The notes under the pieces are model-generated. The model had not been told where the DNA came from, did no database searches, and worked only from the letters and a program-made list of their open reading frames with translations. DNA of 13,618 nt from Nitrosopumilus sp. BACL13 MAG-121220-bin23 (GTDB lineage: Archaea; Thermoproteota; Nitrososphaeria; Nitrososphaerales; Nitrosopumilaceae). The stretch is from positions 1 to 13,618 of the forward strand of contig LIAL01000030.1 in assembly GCA_001437625.1 (NCBI GenBank), given 5' to 3'. Made by a program: the position numbers and the translations under genes. Below, one piece after another: positions 1 to 6,152 of this stretch; position 1 is the first letter of the stretch; the number at the start of each line of letters is the position of its first letter.

Positions 1-90
1 GTTACTTTTTATCTAATTATTTTGTAATTATAAAAATTAAATTGAAAAAAGATGGAAAAGCATATTTCCAATGCAAAAAAAGTATACAAC

Positions 91-190
91 GTTAATTGGT
101 TAGATTGGGAATATACTGAATACCATTCGTTCTAATTTTGAATGATTAAAGCGGTTTGACATTCAAAATGGAATGCTGATACCAATTAAC
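91..190. repeat. Nested inverted repeats upstream of the first gene
   Basis: A perfect 10-bp inverted repeat (GTTAATTGGT at 91-100, ACCAATTAAC at 181-190) brackets a second perfect 10-bp inverted repeat (ATTTTGAATG at 135-144, CATTCAAAAT at 160-169). The inner pair can form a hairpin with a 15-base loop. The two spacers between inner and outer arms differ in length, so this is not one continuous stem. It could be a structured leader or small RNA, or a worn mobile-element remnant. No clean target-site duplication flanks it. Confidence 0.4.
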
Positions 191-229
191 ACTACAAAGT
201 TTATTCTAGACAATAAATAATTAAAAAAT

Positions 230-490
230 ATGAGTAAAATGATATTCATTAAAGAAATTATCAGCATAGCAAAAGAACCAAGACTTTGTCCAACATGTCA
301 AAAAGAGGATAAACTAGAAAAAGATTTGATCAGAGAAGAAAGATCATGTGGAAGAACAATTCTTTGTACAAGATGTGAAGCACTGATTGTAATAACAGCA
401 AATAATTTAGTTAAAGTTGAGTTATCATCAATTAAAGGCGATACAATTATGCTCAAAGAACCACATTTGATTCGGAAAGTAACGTACTAA
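230..490 (+). CDS. Small cysteine-rich protein, probable zinc ribbon
   Basis: An 86-residue soluble protein of unknown function. A CPTC motif (C20, C23) is followed about 20 residues later by C40 and then CTRC (C46, C49), an arrangement able to hold one zinc ion in a ribbon fold. The C-terminal half (roughly 50-86) looks beta-rich, with alternating hydrophobic residues. I do not recognise a named family; small zinc-ribbon proteins are common in archaea and often bind nucleic acid or proteins, so such a role is only inference. The ATG at 230 is chosen because a T/A-rich TATA-like stretch lies about 25-30 bases upstream (around 200-205); a second in-frame ATG sits at codon 4. It is followed by about 100 bases without a convincing gene. 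Confidence 0.75.
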   Translation: MSKMIFIKEIISIAKEPRLCPTCQKEDKLEKDLIREERSCGRTILCTRCEALIVITANNLVKVELSSIKGDTIMLKEPHLIRKVTY

Positions 491-590
491 GTTAACATAA
501 GAAATTAGTCACTAAACTGTTAGATGTTTGAGATTACAGTTTCGTATAAATCAAAGTTACAAGATAGTTATCAAGTAATGGGGATTTGTC

Positions 591-695
591 ATGAGTGAGT
601 TTAGTTTGGATTTGTTAGTTGAGACATTGCCATCCAAAATTACTCAAAAAAATTACAAGTGTATCTTAAAATTATTTTTAGAATCTATTAGATAA
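591..695 (+). pseudogene. Possible tyrosine recombinase N-terminal stub
   Basis: A 34-codon open frame. Residues 15-33 read SKITQKNYKCILKLFLESI, which matches the consensus spacing of the SAM-like core-binding domain at the start of archaeal tyrosine recombinases (S-x-x-T-x-x-N-Y-x-x-x-L-x-x-F-L-x-x-I). The frame then stops at TAA, far short of the roughly 280-300 residues of an integrase. No catalytic Arg/His/Tyr segment follows. The +1 frame stays open for another 33 codons but does not look like integrase. A TATAAA box at 545-550 and a GGGGAT Shine-Dalgarno-like stretch six bases before the ATG are consistent with expression. It may be a decayed integrase or an unrelated micro-protein; the match is by eye on one helix pair. 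Confidence 0.35.
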
Positions 696-774
696 TTTTC
701 TTAAAATGTATTTCATATCTATTTTTGTTACGGACTTACGATTTGTTAAGAAATATGTCTGTGAAATAAATAAT

Positions 775-885
775 TTATCTTAGAAGGGCTAAAATTCCAC
801 CCGCAATCAATCCACCAATTACAAGAATAATCATGCTCTTACCAGAGAATACCGAATCAGTATACTTTTTCCAAAATTTATCCAT
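775..885 (-). CDS. 36-residue single-span membrane peptide
   Basis: Reading the minus strand from the ATG at 885-883 gives a 36-residue protein ending in TAA at 777-775. Residues 1-17 are polar and lysine-bearing (MDKFWKKYTDSVFSGKS). Residues 18-35 are one hydrophobic helix rich in Gly, Ile and Leu (MIILVIGGLIAGGILALL), ending in a single Arg. This is the layout of a tail-anchored or single-pass micro-protein, and the Gly-x-x-x-Gly-like spacing would suit helix packing. A TTAATG TATA-like element lies 24-29 bases before the start on the minus strand. It diverges from the zinc-ribbon gene at 983. Function is unknown. The clear helix and promoter spacing make chance less likely, but an ORF this short remains uncertain. 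Confidence 0.5.
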   Translation of the reverse strand: MDKFWKKYTDSVFSGKSMIILVIGGLIAGGILALLR

Positions 886-982
886 GTTAAATAAAATACC
901 GTTTGGTTCATTAAGTTTTGGAATAAATTAAAAAAATGAATAAAATATGTGAGTACAAATAGAAGTGTAAATAAACAAAATC

Positions 983-1219
983 ATGCCATTATTATGTAAG
1001 GAATGTAATGGAAGAAGATTCCCAATTGCATTTACAGGAGAAAGAGACGCATTGTGGCTTTGCGAAAAATGTAAAAATTTTACAAATATTAAAGATGAAT
1101 TTATTCGTGATTGGACAGAAAAAGAAATTGAAGAAAATAAAGTAAAATTGGATAATTTCAAAAATGGTGTCACAACCGAAAAAACACCTGAAATTAAAAG
1201 ACGTACTGGCGTAAATTAG
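983..1219 (+). CDS. Small zinc-ribbon protein with two CXXC motifs
   Basis: A 78-residue soluble protein. Two CXXC knuckles, C5-K-E-C8 and C27-E-K-C30, are separated by about 18 residues and form a classic four-cysteine zinc ribbon at the N terminus. The remaining 45 residues are highly charged (Lys/Glu/Asp) and probably helical, and the tail ends KRRTGVN. The family is not recognised. Possible roles are nucleic-acid binding or a protein-interaction adaptor; this is inference from the fold only. The start at 983 puts the first Cys at residue 5 and no upstream in-frame alternative is needed. The two long reverse-strand frames over it are shadows. It shares a short intergenic region with the divergent 36-residue gene. 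Confidence 0.8.
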   Translation: MPLLCKECNGRRFPIAFTGERDALWLCEKCKNFTNIKDEFIRDWTEKEIEENKVKLDNFKNGVTTEKTPEIKRRTGVN

Positions 1220-1260
1220 AAAATACATTGGAATAAATAATTTAATTGTAGATAAGCGAC

Positions 1261-1455
1261 ATGGTATTTCTAAATAAAAAAAATATAATTAAAAATAGTA
1301 TGCTAGTAATAGGAATAATATTTGTAATAATATTTGTAATTTTAGCATCAAACGATTTAGAATTAGGTAAAATCACTCAATGGACAGTAATGTCATCATA
1401 CTTTATGATTATTTTTATGATAATTGGAATAGTTCTTAGAATTACTCAGAAATAG
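1261..1455 (+). CDS. Small two-helix membrane protein
   Basis: A 64-residue protein with a short basic N terminus (KKNIIKN), a hydrophobic helix at about 14-29, a polar loop with acidic residues at about 30-42, and a second helix at about 43-60, ending RITQK. With the positive-inside rule both termini would face the cytoplasm. No family is recognised. A TAAATA stretch at 1234-1239 lies 22-27 bases before the ATG, consistent with a near-leaderless transcript. The stop codon is only three bases from the stop of the convergent 51-residue minus-strand gene, so the two are packed tail to tail with no room for separate terminators. Confidence 0.65.
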   Translation: MVFLNKKNIIKNSMLVIGIIFVIIFVILASNDLELGKITQWTVMSSYFMIIFMIIGIVLRITQK

Positions 1456-1458
1456 TTC

Positions 1459-1614
1459 TCAAATATCCTGTCCGGTAGTTACCCATTCAAGTGTTCGAAG
1501 TGCACCTTGATAATAATTCATGGCAGTCATAGGATCAGGCAATTTAGATACATTTTCCAATCTTTGCTCTATGTCTTTTCTAAATTCCTCAATTTCTTTT
1601 TCAGTTTTCATCAT
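1459..1614 (-). CDS. 51-residue soluble helical protein
   Basis: The minus strand from ATG 1614-1612 (a second ATG follows directly at 1611-1609) encodes 51 residues ending in TGA at 1461-1459. The first half is charged and helix-like (TEKEIEEFRKDIEQRLENV). It is followed by KLPDPMTAMNYYQGALRTLEW, with a proline break and a second probable helix, and the tail TTGQDI. There is no membrane segment or cysteine. The composition is that of a real soluble protein and not of a random AT-rich frame (balanced Glu/Lys/Arg, conserved-looking aromatic positions). No family is recognised. It converges on the membrane-protein gene ending at 1455 and diverges from the one starting at 1693. Confidence 0.6.
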   Translation of the reverse strand: MMKTEKEIEEFRKDIEQRLENVSKLPDPMTAMNYYQGALRTLEWVTTGQDI

Positions 1615-1692
1615 TTACAATAATATTGAAAAAATATAAATTAATTCATTACAATTGCCAAAGACTAAATAATTTATGGAAAAATAATTATT

Positions 1693-1908
1693 ATGGCAAT
1701 TCCATGTAAATTTCCAATTTTAAAAAATATTAGTTATCTTAGTGGAATAATGTTTACATTTTCATTATTTGTTCCGCTAATTTTTGAAACACCATCAGCA
1801 GTAGATACTAATTCACTAGTAATACTTTCAATAACTGGAATGATCATATCATTTGGAATAGGCATGAAGATTAGAAAAAAATTAGCAAAGAAAAAAATTA
1901 ATTGGTAA
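1693..1908 (+). CDS. Small two-helix membrane protein
   Basis: A 71-residue protein with hydrophobic helices at about 13-31 and 41-60, a short polar loop (FETPSAVDTN) between them, and a strongly basic C terminus (RKKLAKKK), which predicts a cytoplasmic tail. No family is recognised. An ACTAAATAA stretch at 1664-1672 lies 21-29 bases before the ATG and fits an archaeal TATA box. The last 11 bases (1898-1908) overlap the 3' end of the convergent secreted-protein gene on the other strand, so the two stop codons lie within each other's reading frames. Confidence 0.65.
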   Translation: MAIPCKFPILKNISYLSGIMFTFSLFVPLIFETPSAVDTNSLVILSITGMIISFGIGMKIRKKLAKKKINW

Positions 1909-2602
1909 TTTTCATAAATCCTTCTTTGACCAAGAATTGAATTCCTTGTACAAATGAAGCATCGTCAATTGAGCCATCTGCCCACCAGCCGGCGTTATTT
2001 TTAATCCAGACAGGGATTTCATTGCTACCAGAACCAGAACCCTGTTGAGTTACAGGAATTTTCATAAATCCTTCTTTGACCAAGAATTGAATTCCTTGTA
2101 CAAATGAAGCATCGTCAATTGAGCCATCTGCCCACCAGCCGGCGTTATTTTTAATCCAGACAGGGATTTCAGATATGTTTGAAGTCATTGTAGAAGTATT
2201 TCCAGTAGTAATCATAAGAGAAGAGGTGTTTACAGTGGATTTAGAATTACCATATTGGGATTTTACGATATAATTTCCAGCAGAAAATTTTTCATTTAAT
2301 TCAACAGTGTAAGAGAATTTACCATAAGTGTCAACAGGTGTTTTTTTAGTTATGATTAAATTATTACTAGAATCAAAAACAGAAATTCTCAAAGAACGGT
2401 CTTCATCATATTTATTTACAGATCCAGTAAACATTACAGATTCTCCAAGAGTATATGATTCTTGGTCGGATGTAATTTCTACAGTATAGTTATTTGCAGA
2501 GTTATTTGCAGGAGGGCCACCATATCCAAAAGCAGATTGGCCTAGTGCAGAAATAGTAAAGATTGAAACCATCGTAATTATAAAAAATAATTTAAGTTTC
2601 AT
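1898..2602 (-). CDS. Secreted protein with Ig-like domain and two WWADG repeats
   Basis: A 234-residue exported protein. Residues 1-24 are a Sec signal peptide (basic MKLK, hydrophobic core, small residues near SALGQSA). Residues about 40-133 look like one beta-sandwich/Ig-like domain (VEITSDQESYTLGESVMFTG, then alternating strands), similar to domains in archaeal surface proteins. After a Ser/Thr/Asn-rich linker come two identical 38-residue modules (145-182 and 195-232) containing WIKNNAGWWADG and FVQGIQFLVKEGFM, joined by PVTQQGSGSGSN. This module type is frequent in secreted thaumarchaeal proteins; its ligand is unknown to me. There is no C-terminal anchor, so the protein is soluble outside the cell or bound to the S-layer. 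A TTTAAATT box 25-32 bases before the ATG supports this start. Its 3' end overlaps the convergent gene by 11 bases. Confidence 0.85.
   Translation of the reverse strand: MKLKLFFIITMVSIFTISALGQSAFGYGGPPANNSANNYTVEITSDQESYTLGESVMFTGSVNKYDEDRSLRISVFDSSNNLIITKKTPVDTYGKFSYTVELNEKFSAGNYIVKSQYGNSKSTVNTSSLMITTGNTSTMTSNISEIPVWIKNNAGWWADGSIDDASFVQGIQFLVKEGFMKIPVTQQGSGSGSNEIPVWIKNNAGWWADGSIDDASFVQGIQFLVKEGFMKITN
1907..2021 (-). repeat. 115-bp exact direct repeat, copy at gene 3' end
   Basis: This stretch is identical base for base to 2057-2171, at an offset of exactly 150 bp (50 codons). It encodes the second WWADG module of the secreted protein. No synonymous difference exists between the copies, which points to recent duplication or ongoing gene conversion. 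Confidence 0.95.
2057..2171 (-). repeat. 115-bp exact direct repeat, inner copy
   Basis: This copy is identical to 1907-2021 and encodes the first WWADG module. The 35 bases between the copies encode the Gly/Ser-rich linker. Because the period is a multiple of three, loss or gain of a copy by recombination would keep the reading frame. Confidence 0.95.
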
Positions 2603-2626
2603 TTCGTTATTTCGTGTTTTAATTTG

Positions 2627-2634
2627 AATTTAAA
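2627..2634 (-). promoter_or_regulatory. TATA box of the secreted-protein gene
   Basis: Read on the minus strand this is TTTAAATT preceded by CACC, lying 25-32 bases before the ATG at 2602. This is the spacing expected for an archaeal TATA/BRE element driving a leaderless transcript. Confidence 0.6.
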
Positions 2635-2699
2635 GGTGAGGAATAGAATAAATTTTAAAAATAAATTGTGATCGCAAATAAATTGTAATTATCGAGATC

Positions 2700-2706
2700 C
2701 ATATAT
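2700..2706 (+). promoter_or_regulatory. Candidate TATA box for dCMP deaminase
   Basis: CATATAT lies 23-29 bases before the ATG at 2729. If it is the TATA box, the transcript begins at 2729 and the protein starts at MSDSFERPDWDEYFM and not eight residues earlier. Confidence 0.45.
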
Positions 2707-3256
2707 GGAACAATTAGATATAATTTGTATGAGTGATTCTTTTGAGAGACCAGATTGGGACGAATATTTTATGTTACAAGCAGAATTAGCAAAATTGCGT
2801 TCAAATTGTATAACTAGACAAGTGGGAGCAGTAATTGTTAGAAACCACAGACAGTTAGCAACAGGGTATAATGGAACACCCCCTGGAATTAAAAATTGTT
2901 TTGAAGGTGGATGTAAAAGATGTCAACTTAGAATGGAAGGTAAAATTGAATCAGGTGCAGCACTAGATAGATGTCTGTGTAATCATGCAGAAGCAAATGC
3001 AATCATGCATTGTGCAATTTTAGGAATTGAGGCAGGTGCAGCAGGTGCAGTACTGTACACAACATTTGTGCCCTGCCTAGAATGTACAAAAATGGCAATA
3101 ACAATTGGAATTAAAAAATTTGTTTGTCTTGACAAATATCCTGAAACAGACTATGACTTGCTAGAAGAAGCTGGTGTAGAAATAGTTCATTTAGATAAAA
3201 ATAAAATTGTAAGATGGGCAAAAGAGTTAGTTACTAAGTACGAGAATTTAGTGTAA
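2705..3256 (+). CDS. dCMP deaminase family protein
   Basis: Cytosolic zinc enzyme that probably deaminates dCMP to dUMP, the precursor of dTMP. The cytidine/deoxycytidylate deaminase signature is complete: H94-A95-E96 (zinc ligand His and proton-shuttling Glu) and P123-C124-x-x-C127 (two zinc ligands). The GYNGTPPG motif at 54-61 is typical of dCMP deaminases and not of tRNA or cytosine deaminases. An extra cluster C65, C70, C73, C90 and C92 may hold a second structural zinc, as in phage-type dCMP deaminases. At 183 residues (175 from the inner start) it is normal for the family. The start is ambiguous: ATG 2705 is open, but ATG 2729 (Met9) fits the TATA spacing and reads like the usual N terminus. 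DNA polymerase B begins four bases after the stop, implying co-transcription. Confidence 0.88.
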   Translation: MEQLDIICMSDSFERPDWDEYFMLQAELAKLRSNCITRQVGAVIVRNHRQLATGYNGTPPGIKNCFEGGCKRCQLRMEGKIESGAALDRCLCNHAEANAIMHCAILGIEAGAAGAVLYTTFVPCLECTKMAITIGIKKFVCLDKYPETDYDLLEEAGVEIVHLDKNKIVRWAKELVTKYENLV

Positions 3257-3260
3257 GAAA

Positions 3261-5816
3261 ATGCAAGCCAAAGTATCGCAAGTAGAAAAAATAGAAGCAA
3301 TGCTCCCGTCAATGCTGGTGTCTGCAACATATGATGGAATCAGTAAATCAGCAGTTCTAAAATTTTATGAGCCAACAGCACAAAAATTATTTTTATGGAA
3401 AGATGAAATAGGACACAAACCATATTGTTACTCAAAATTATCTCCAGATGAATTAGATTTTTTACAAGAAAGAGAAGATGTTTTAGAAATTAAAACAGTT
3501 AAGAAATATGATTTAATCGAAGATAAAGAAATTGAAGTATCCAAGATAACAGTAGACAATCCACTTACAATTGGAGGAAACTATGCAGACAGCATTAAAA
3601 ATCAAATCGAGACATGGGAATCAGACATCAAATATTATGAAACATATTTGCACGATAGAAAATTAATTATTGGAAAATATTATGAGATAGTAGATGGTTT
3701 ACTCAAACCGCATAACATGGAAATTTCAGATGAAGTAAAAATTGCACTAAAAAGTTTGTTGTGGGATAAAGTAGATAGTAAAAGTATGATAGATGCAGAA
3801 GAGTTTAAAGAATTTATTTCAGAATGGGCAGATTTACTCAACCAGCCAATTCCAAAAATAAAAAGATTAAGTGTAGATATTGAGGTTGAATTTGATCCAG
3901 GAAGATTTCCAGATCCTAAACTTGCTGAAAAAAGAATTACAGCAATAGGACTGAAAGGAACAGATGATTATGACCAAATTTTTGTGCTCAAAACAGAAGG
4001 AACTGAGAAGGGATTTAACGAATTAAAGGAAAATATCAAAGTCACATTCTATGATATAGATAAAGAAAAAGAAATGATTGCAGACGCATTCAAAATAATT
4101 GAAGAATTTCCATTTGTACTCACATACAATGGAGATGAATTTGATTTACCATATTTGTACAACAGAGCAGAACGACTAGGAATTTCAAATCAAGATAACC
4201 CTCTATACATGATGAGGGATTCTGCAACTCTAAAACACGGAGTTCACATTGATTTGTATAGAACACTATCAAATCGCTCATTTCAGATCTATGCATTTAG
4301 TCAATCGTATACAGATTTTTCTTTAAACAGTGTATCAAAAGCACTGTTAGGAAAAGAAAAAATTGATTATGGTTTAGAGTTTGACAAGTTATCACTTTAC
4401 CAAACTGCAAATTATTGTTATAATGATGCGCAATTAACGTATGAACTTACAAGTTTCAACAGCGACTTGTTGATGAACTTGCTTGTAATTATTGCAAGAA
4501 TTGGAAGAATGCCAATCGACGATATTGCAAGAGTAGGAGTGTCACAATGGATTAGAAGTTTAATGTATTATGAACATAGAAAAAGAAACGCACTAATTCC
4601 AAAAAGAGAAGAATTACAAAAAAGATCAGAAGGAGTTATGTCAGATGCAGTGATTAAAGATAAAAAATATCGAGGAGGTTTAGTTATTGAACCAAAACAA
4701 GGAATTCATTTTAACGTGGTTGTAATGGATTTTGCAAGTCTATATCCAAGTATAATTAAAGTTAGAAATTTATCTTATGAAACAGTTAGATGTTCTCACG
4801 AAGAATGTAAAAAAAATACAATCCCTCAAACAAATCATTGGACATGTTCTAAAAAAAATGGGTTGACTGCATTAATCATTGGATCATTACGGGACTTGAG
4901 AGTAAACTATTACAAAAGTCTCTCTAAAAAAGAGACGTTAACTGATGAACAAAGACAGCAATACACAGTTGTCAGTCAAGCACTTAAGGTGATTTTGAAT
5001 GCCAGTTATGGAGTAATGGGTGCCGAGATATTTCCACTATATTTCCTTCCAGTAGCAGAAGCGACAACTGCAGTAGGCAGACATACAATTTTAGAAACAA
5101 TCAAGAAATGTGAAGACATCGGTATTGAAGTCCTATATGGAGATACAGATTCATTATTTATTAAAAATCCCACAGAAGAACAAATTCAAAAAGTAATTGA
5201 ACAAGCTAAAATTGATCATGGAGTAGATTTAGAAATTGACAAGACATACAGATACTGTGTTCTAAGTAATAGAAAGAAAAATTATTTGGGGGTAACAAAT
5301 TCTGGAAAAGTAGATGTAAAAGGACTTACTGGGAAAAAATCCCACACTCCAGCATTTATTAAAAAATTATTTTTTGAATTAGTGGATGTTTTATCTGAAG
5401 TTCAAACAATGGAAGATTTTGTAAAAGCAAAAAAACAAATTTCTGAAAAAATTTCAGTGTGCGGTAAAAAATTAGAAGCAAAGGAAATTCCTTTGGAAGA
5501 TTTAACATTTAACGTGATGTTAAGTAAAGCACCATCAGAATATACAAAAACAATACCACAGCATATCAGAGCAGCTAAACAATTAGAGGGGATAAGGGAA
5601 ATAAAAAAAGGAGATAAAATTTCATTCATCAAGATACTAAACAAACCCGGAGTGAAACCAGCTGAATTAGCAAAAAAAGAAGAAATTGATTCCAAAAAAT
5701 ATATGGAATTTTTAGAGTCAACATTAGAGCAAATAACATCATCGATGGATTTAGATTTTGATGTAATGCTTGGAAAACCAAAACAAACAGGATTGGATGA
5801 ATTCTTTTGGAGTTAA
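3261..5816 (+). CDS. polB: Family B DNA polymerase (replicative, proofreading)
   Basis: Chromosomal DNA polymerase of 851 residues, close to the size of known thaumarchaeal/crenarchaeal PolB enzymes. All 3'-5' exonuclease motifs are present: Exo I D206-I-E208, Exo II N290-G-D-E-F-D295, Exo III Y385-C-Y-N-D389. All polymerase motifs are present too: motif A DFASLYPS (D490), motif B around K576-N580-Y583-G584, motif C YGDTDS (D628, D630), and the KKxY-type motif at 672-675. The C terminus is QTGLDEFF (842-849), a textbook PCNA-interacting peptide, so the enzyme works with the sliding clamp. Between motifs A and B, C511, C516 and C529 with nearby histidines may bind zinc or form a disulphide. 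The gene starts four bases after dCMP deaminase; a PQ-loop gene follows after seven bases. The enzyme looks intact and active. Confidence 0.97.
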   Translation: MQAKVSQVEKIEAMLPSMLVSATYDGISKSAVLKFYEPTAQKLFLWKDEIGHKPYCYSKLSPDELDFLQEREDVLEIKTVKKYDLIEDKEIEVSKITVDNPLTIGGNYADSIKNQIETWESDIKYYETYLHDRKLIIGKYYEIVDGLLKPHNMEISDEVKIALKSLLWDKVDSKSMIDAEEFKEFISEWADLLNQPIPKIKRLSVDIEVEFDPGRFPDPKLAEKRITAIGLKGTDDYDQIFVLKTEGTEKGFNELKENIKVTFYDIDKEKEMIADAFKIIEEFPFVLTYNGDEFDLPYLYNRAERLGISNQDNPLYMMRDSATLKHGVHIDLYRTLSNRSFQIYAFSQSYTDFSLNSVSKALLGKEKIDYGLEFDKLSLYQTANYCYNDAQLTYELTSFNSDLLMNLLVIIARIGRMPIDDIARVGVSQWIRSLMYYEHRKRNALIPKREELQKRSEGVMSDAVIKDKKYRGGLVIEPKQGIHFNVVVMDFASLYPSIIKVRNLSYETVRCSHEECKKNTIPQTNHWTCSKKNGLTALIIGSLRDLRVNYYKSLSKKETLTDEQRQQYTVVSQALKVILNASYGVMGAEIFPLYFLPVAEATTAVGRHTILETIKKCEDIGIEVLYGDTDSLFIKNPTEEQIQKVIEQAKIDHGVDLEIDKTYRYCVLSNRKKNYLGVTNSGKVDVKGLTGKKSHTPAFIKKLFFELVDVLSEVQTMEDFVKAKKQISEKISVCGKKLEAKEIPLEDLTFNVMLSKAPSEYTKTIPQHIRAAKQLEGIREIKKGDKISFIKILNKPGVKPAELAKKEEIDSKKYMEFLESTLEQITSSMDLDFDVMLGKPKQTGLDEFFWS

Positions 5817-5823
5817 TTGAATA

Positions 5824-6108
5824 ATGGAAGTTGATTCAGTATTATTAACAATTCTTGGAACATTAGCAGGAATTTTAATTCTTTCAGGGTGGGTAGAACA
5901 AATCTACAAAGGCTACAAGACCAAAAGCATGCAAGATATTTCTAAATTTTTAATGATATTTATCGCAGCAGGTTCAGCATTATGGCTAATTTATGGATCA
6001 ATCGTATCAGATGTATTTATCATAGGAACAAACATTGCAGGACTAATTTTAATGATCATCGTTTCAACAATGAAAAGAAGATATCAAAAGACAGTTAATG
6101 TACAATAA
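5824..6108 (+). CDS. SemiSWEET/PQ-loop membrane protein
   Basis: A 94-residue protein with three transmembrane helices (about 6-24, 40-60, 64-82), the half-transporter layout of SemiSWEET sugar carriers, which act as dimers. The family signature following helix 1 is recognisable: WVEQIYKGYKTKSMQDIS at 23-40, then LWLIYG at 53-58 and the helix-3 Asn at N70. The hallmark Pro-Gln pair is changed: Glu25 stands where Pro is expected, while Gln26 remains. That proline is the hinge of the helix in characterised members, so transport may be altered. Known members carry mono- or disaccharides; the substrate here cannot be read from sequence. The gene begins seven bases after polB and is probably read on the same transcript, with no obvious functional link. 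Confidence 0.8.
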   Translation: MEVDSVLLTILGTLAGILILSGWVEQIYKGYKTKSMQDISKFLMIFIAAGSALWLIYGSIVSDVFIIGTNIAGLILMIIVSTMKRRYQKTVNVQ

Positions 6109-6152
6109 ATTCAACCAAGAATTAAATACGTTATAAAAAAATCCAAACAAAG

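Noticed and set aside
52..135. 27-codon plus-strand open frame starting ATG at 52
   Set aside because: It overlaps the outer inverted repeat, has no recognisable composition or clear promoter, and such frames are common by chance at this base composition.
524..598. 24-codon plus-strand frame overlapping the start of the 34-codon stub
   Set aside because: Too short, no motif, and it overlaps a better candidate in another frame.
696..774. Open +1 frame continuing after the integrase-like stub, as evidence of a frameshifted integrase
   Set aside because: The translated residues (rich in Phe, Ile, Val, Lys) do not resemble the rest of an integrase core-binding domain, so a simple frameshift is not supported.
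1481..1500. GTTCGAA-like sequence as a tRNA T-loop
   Set aside because: No acceptor or anticodon stems can be formed around it, and it lies within the 51-codon minus-strand gene.
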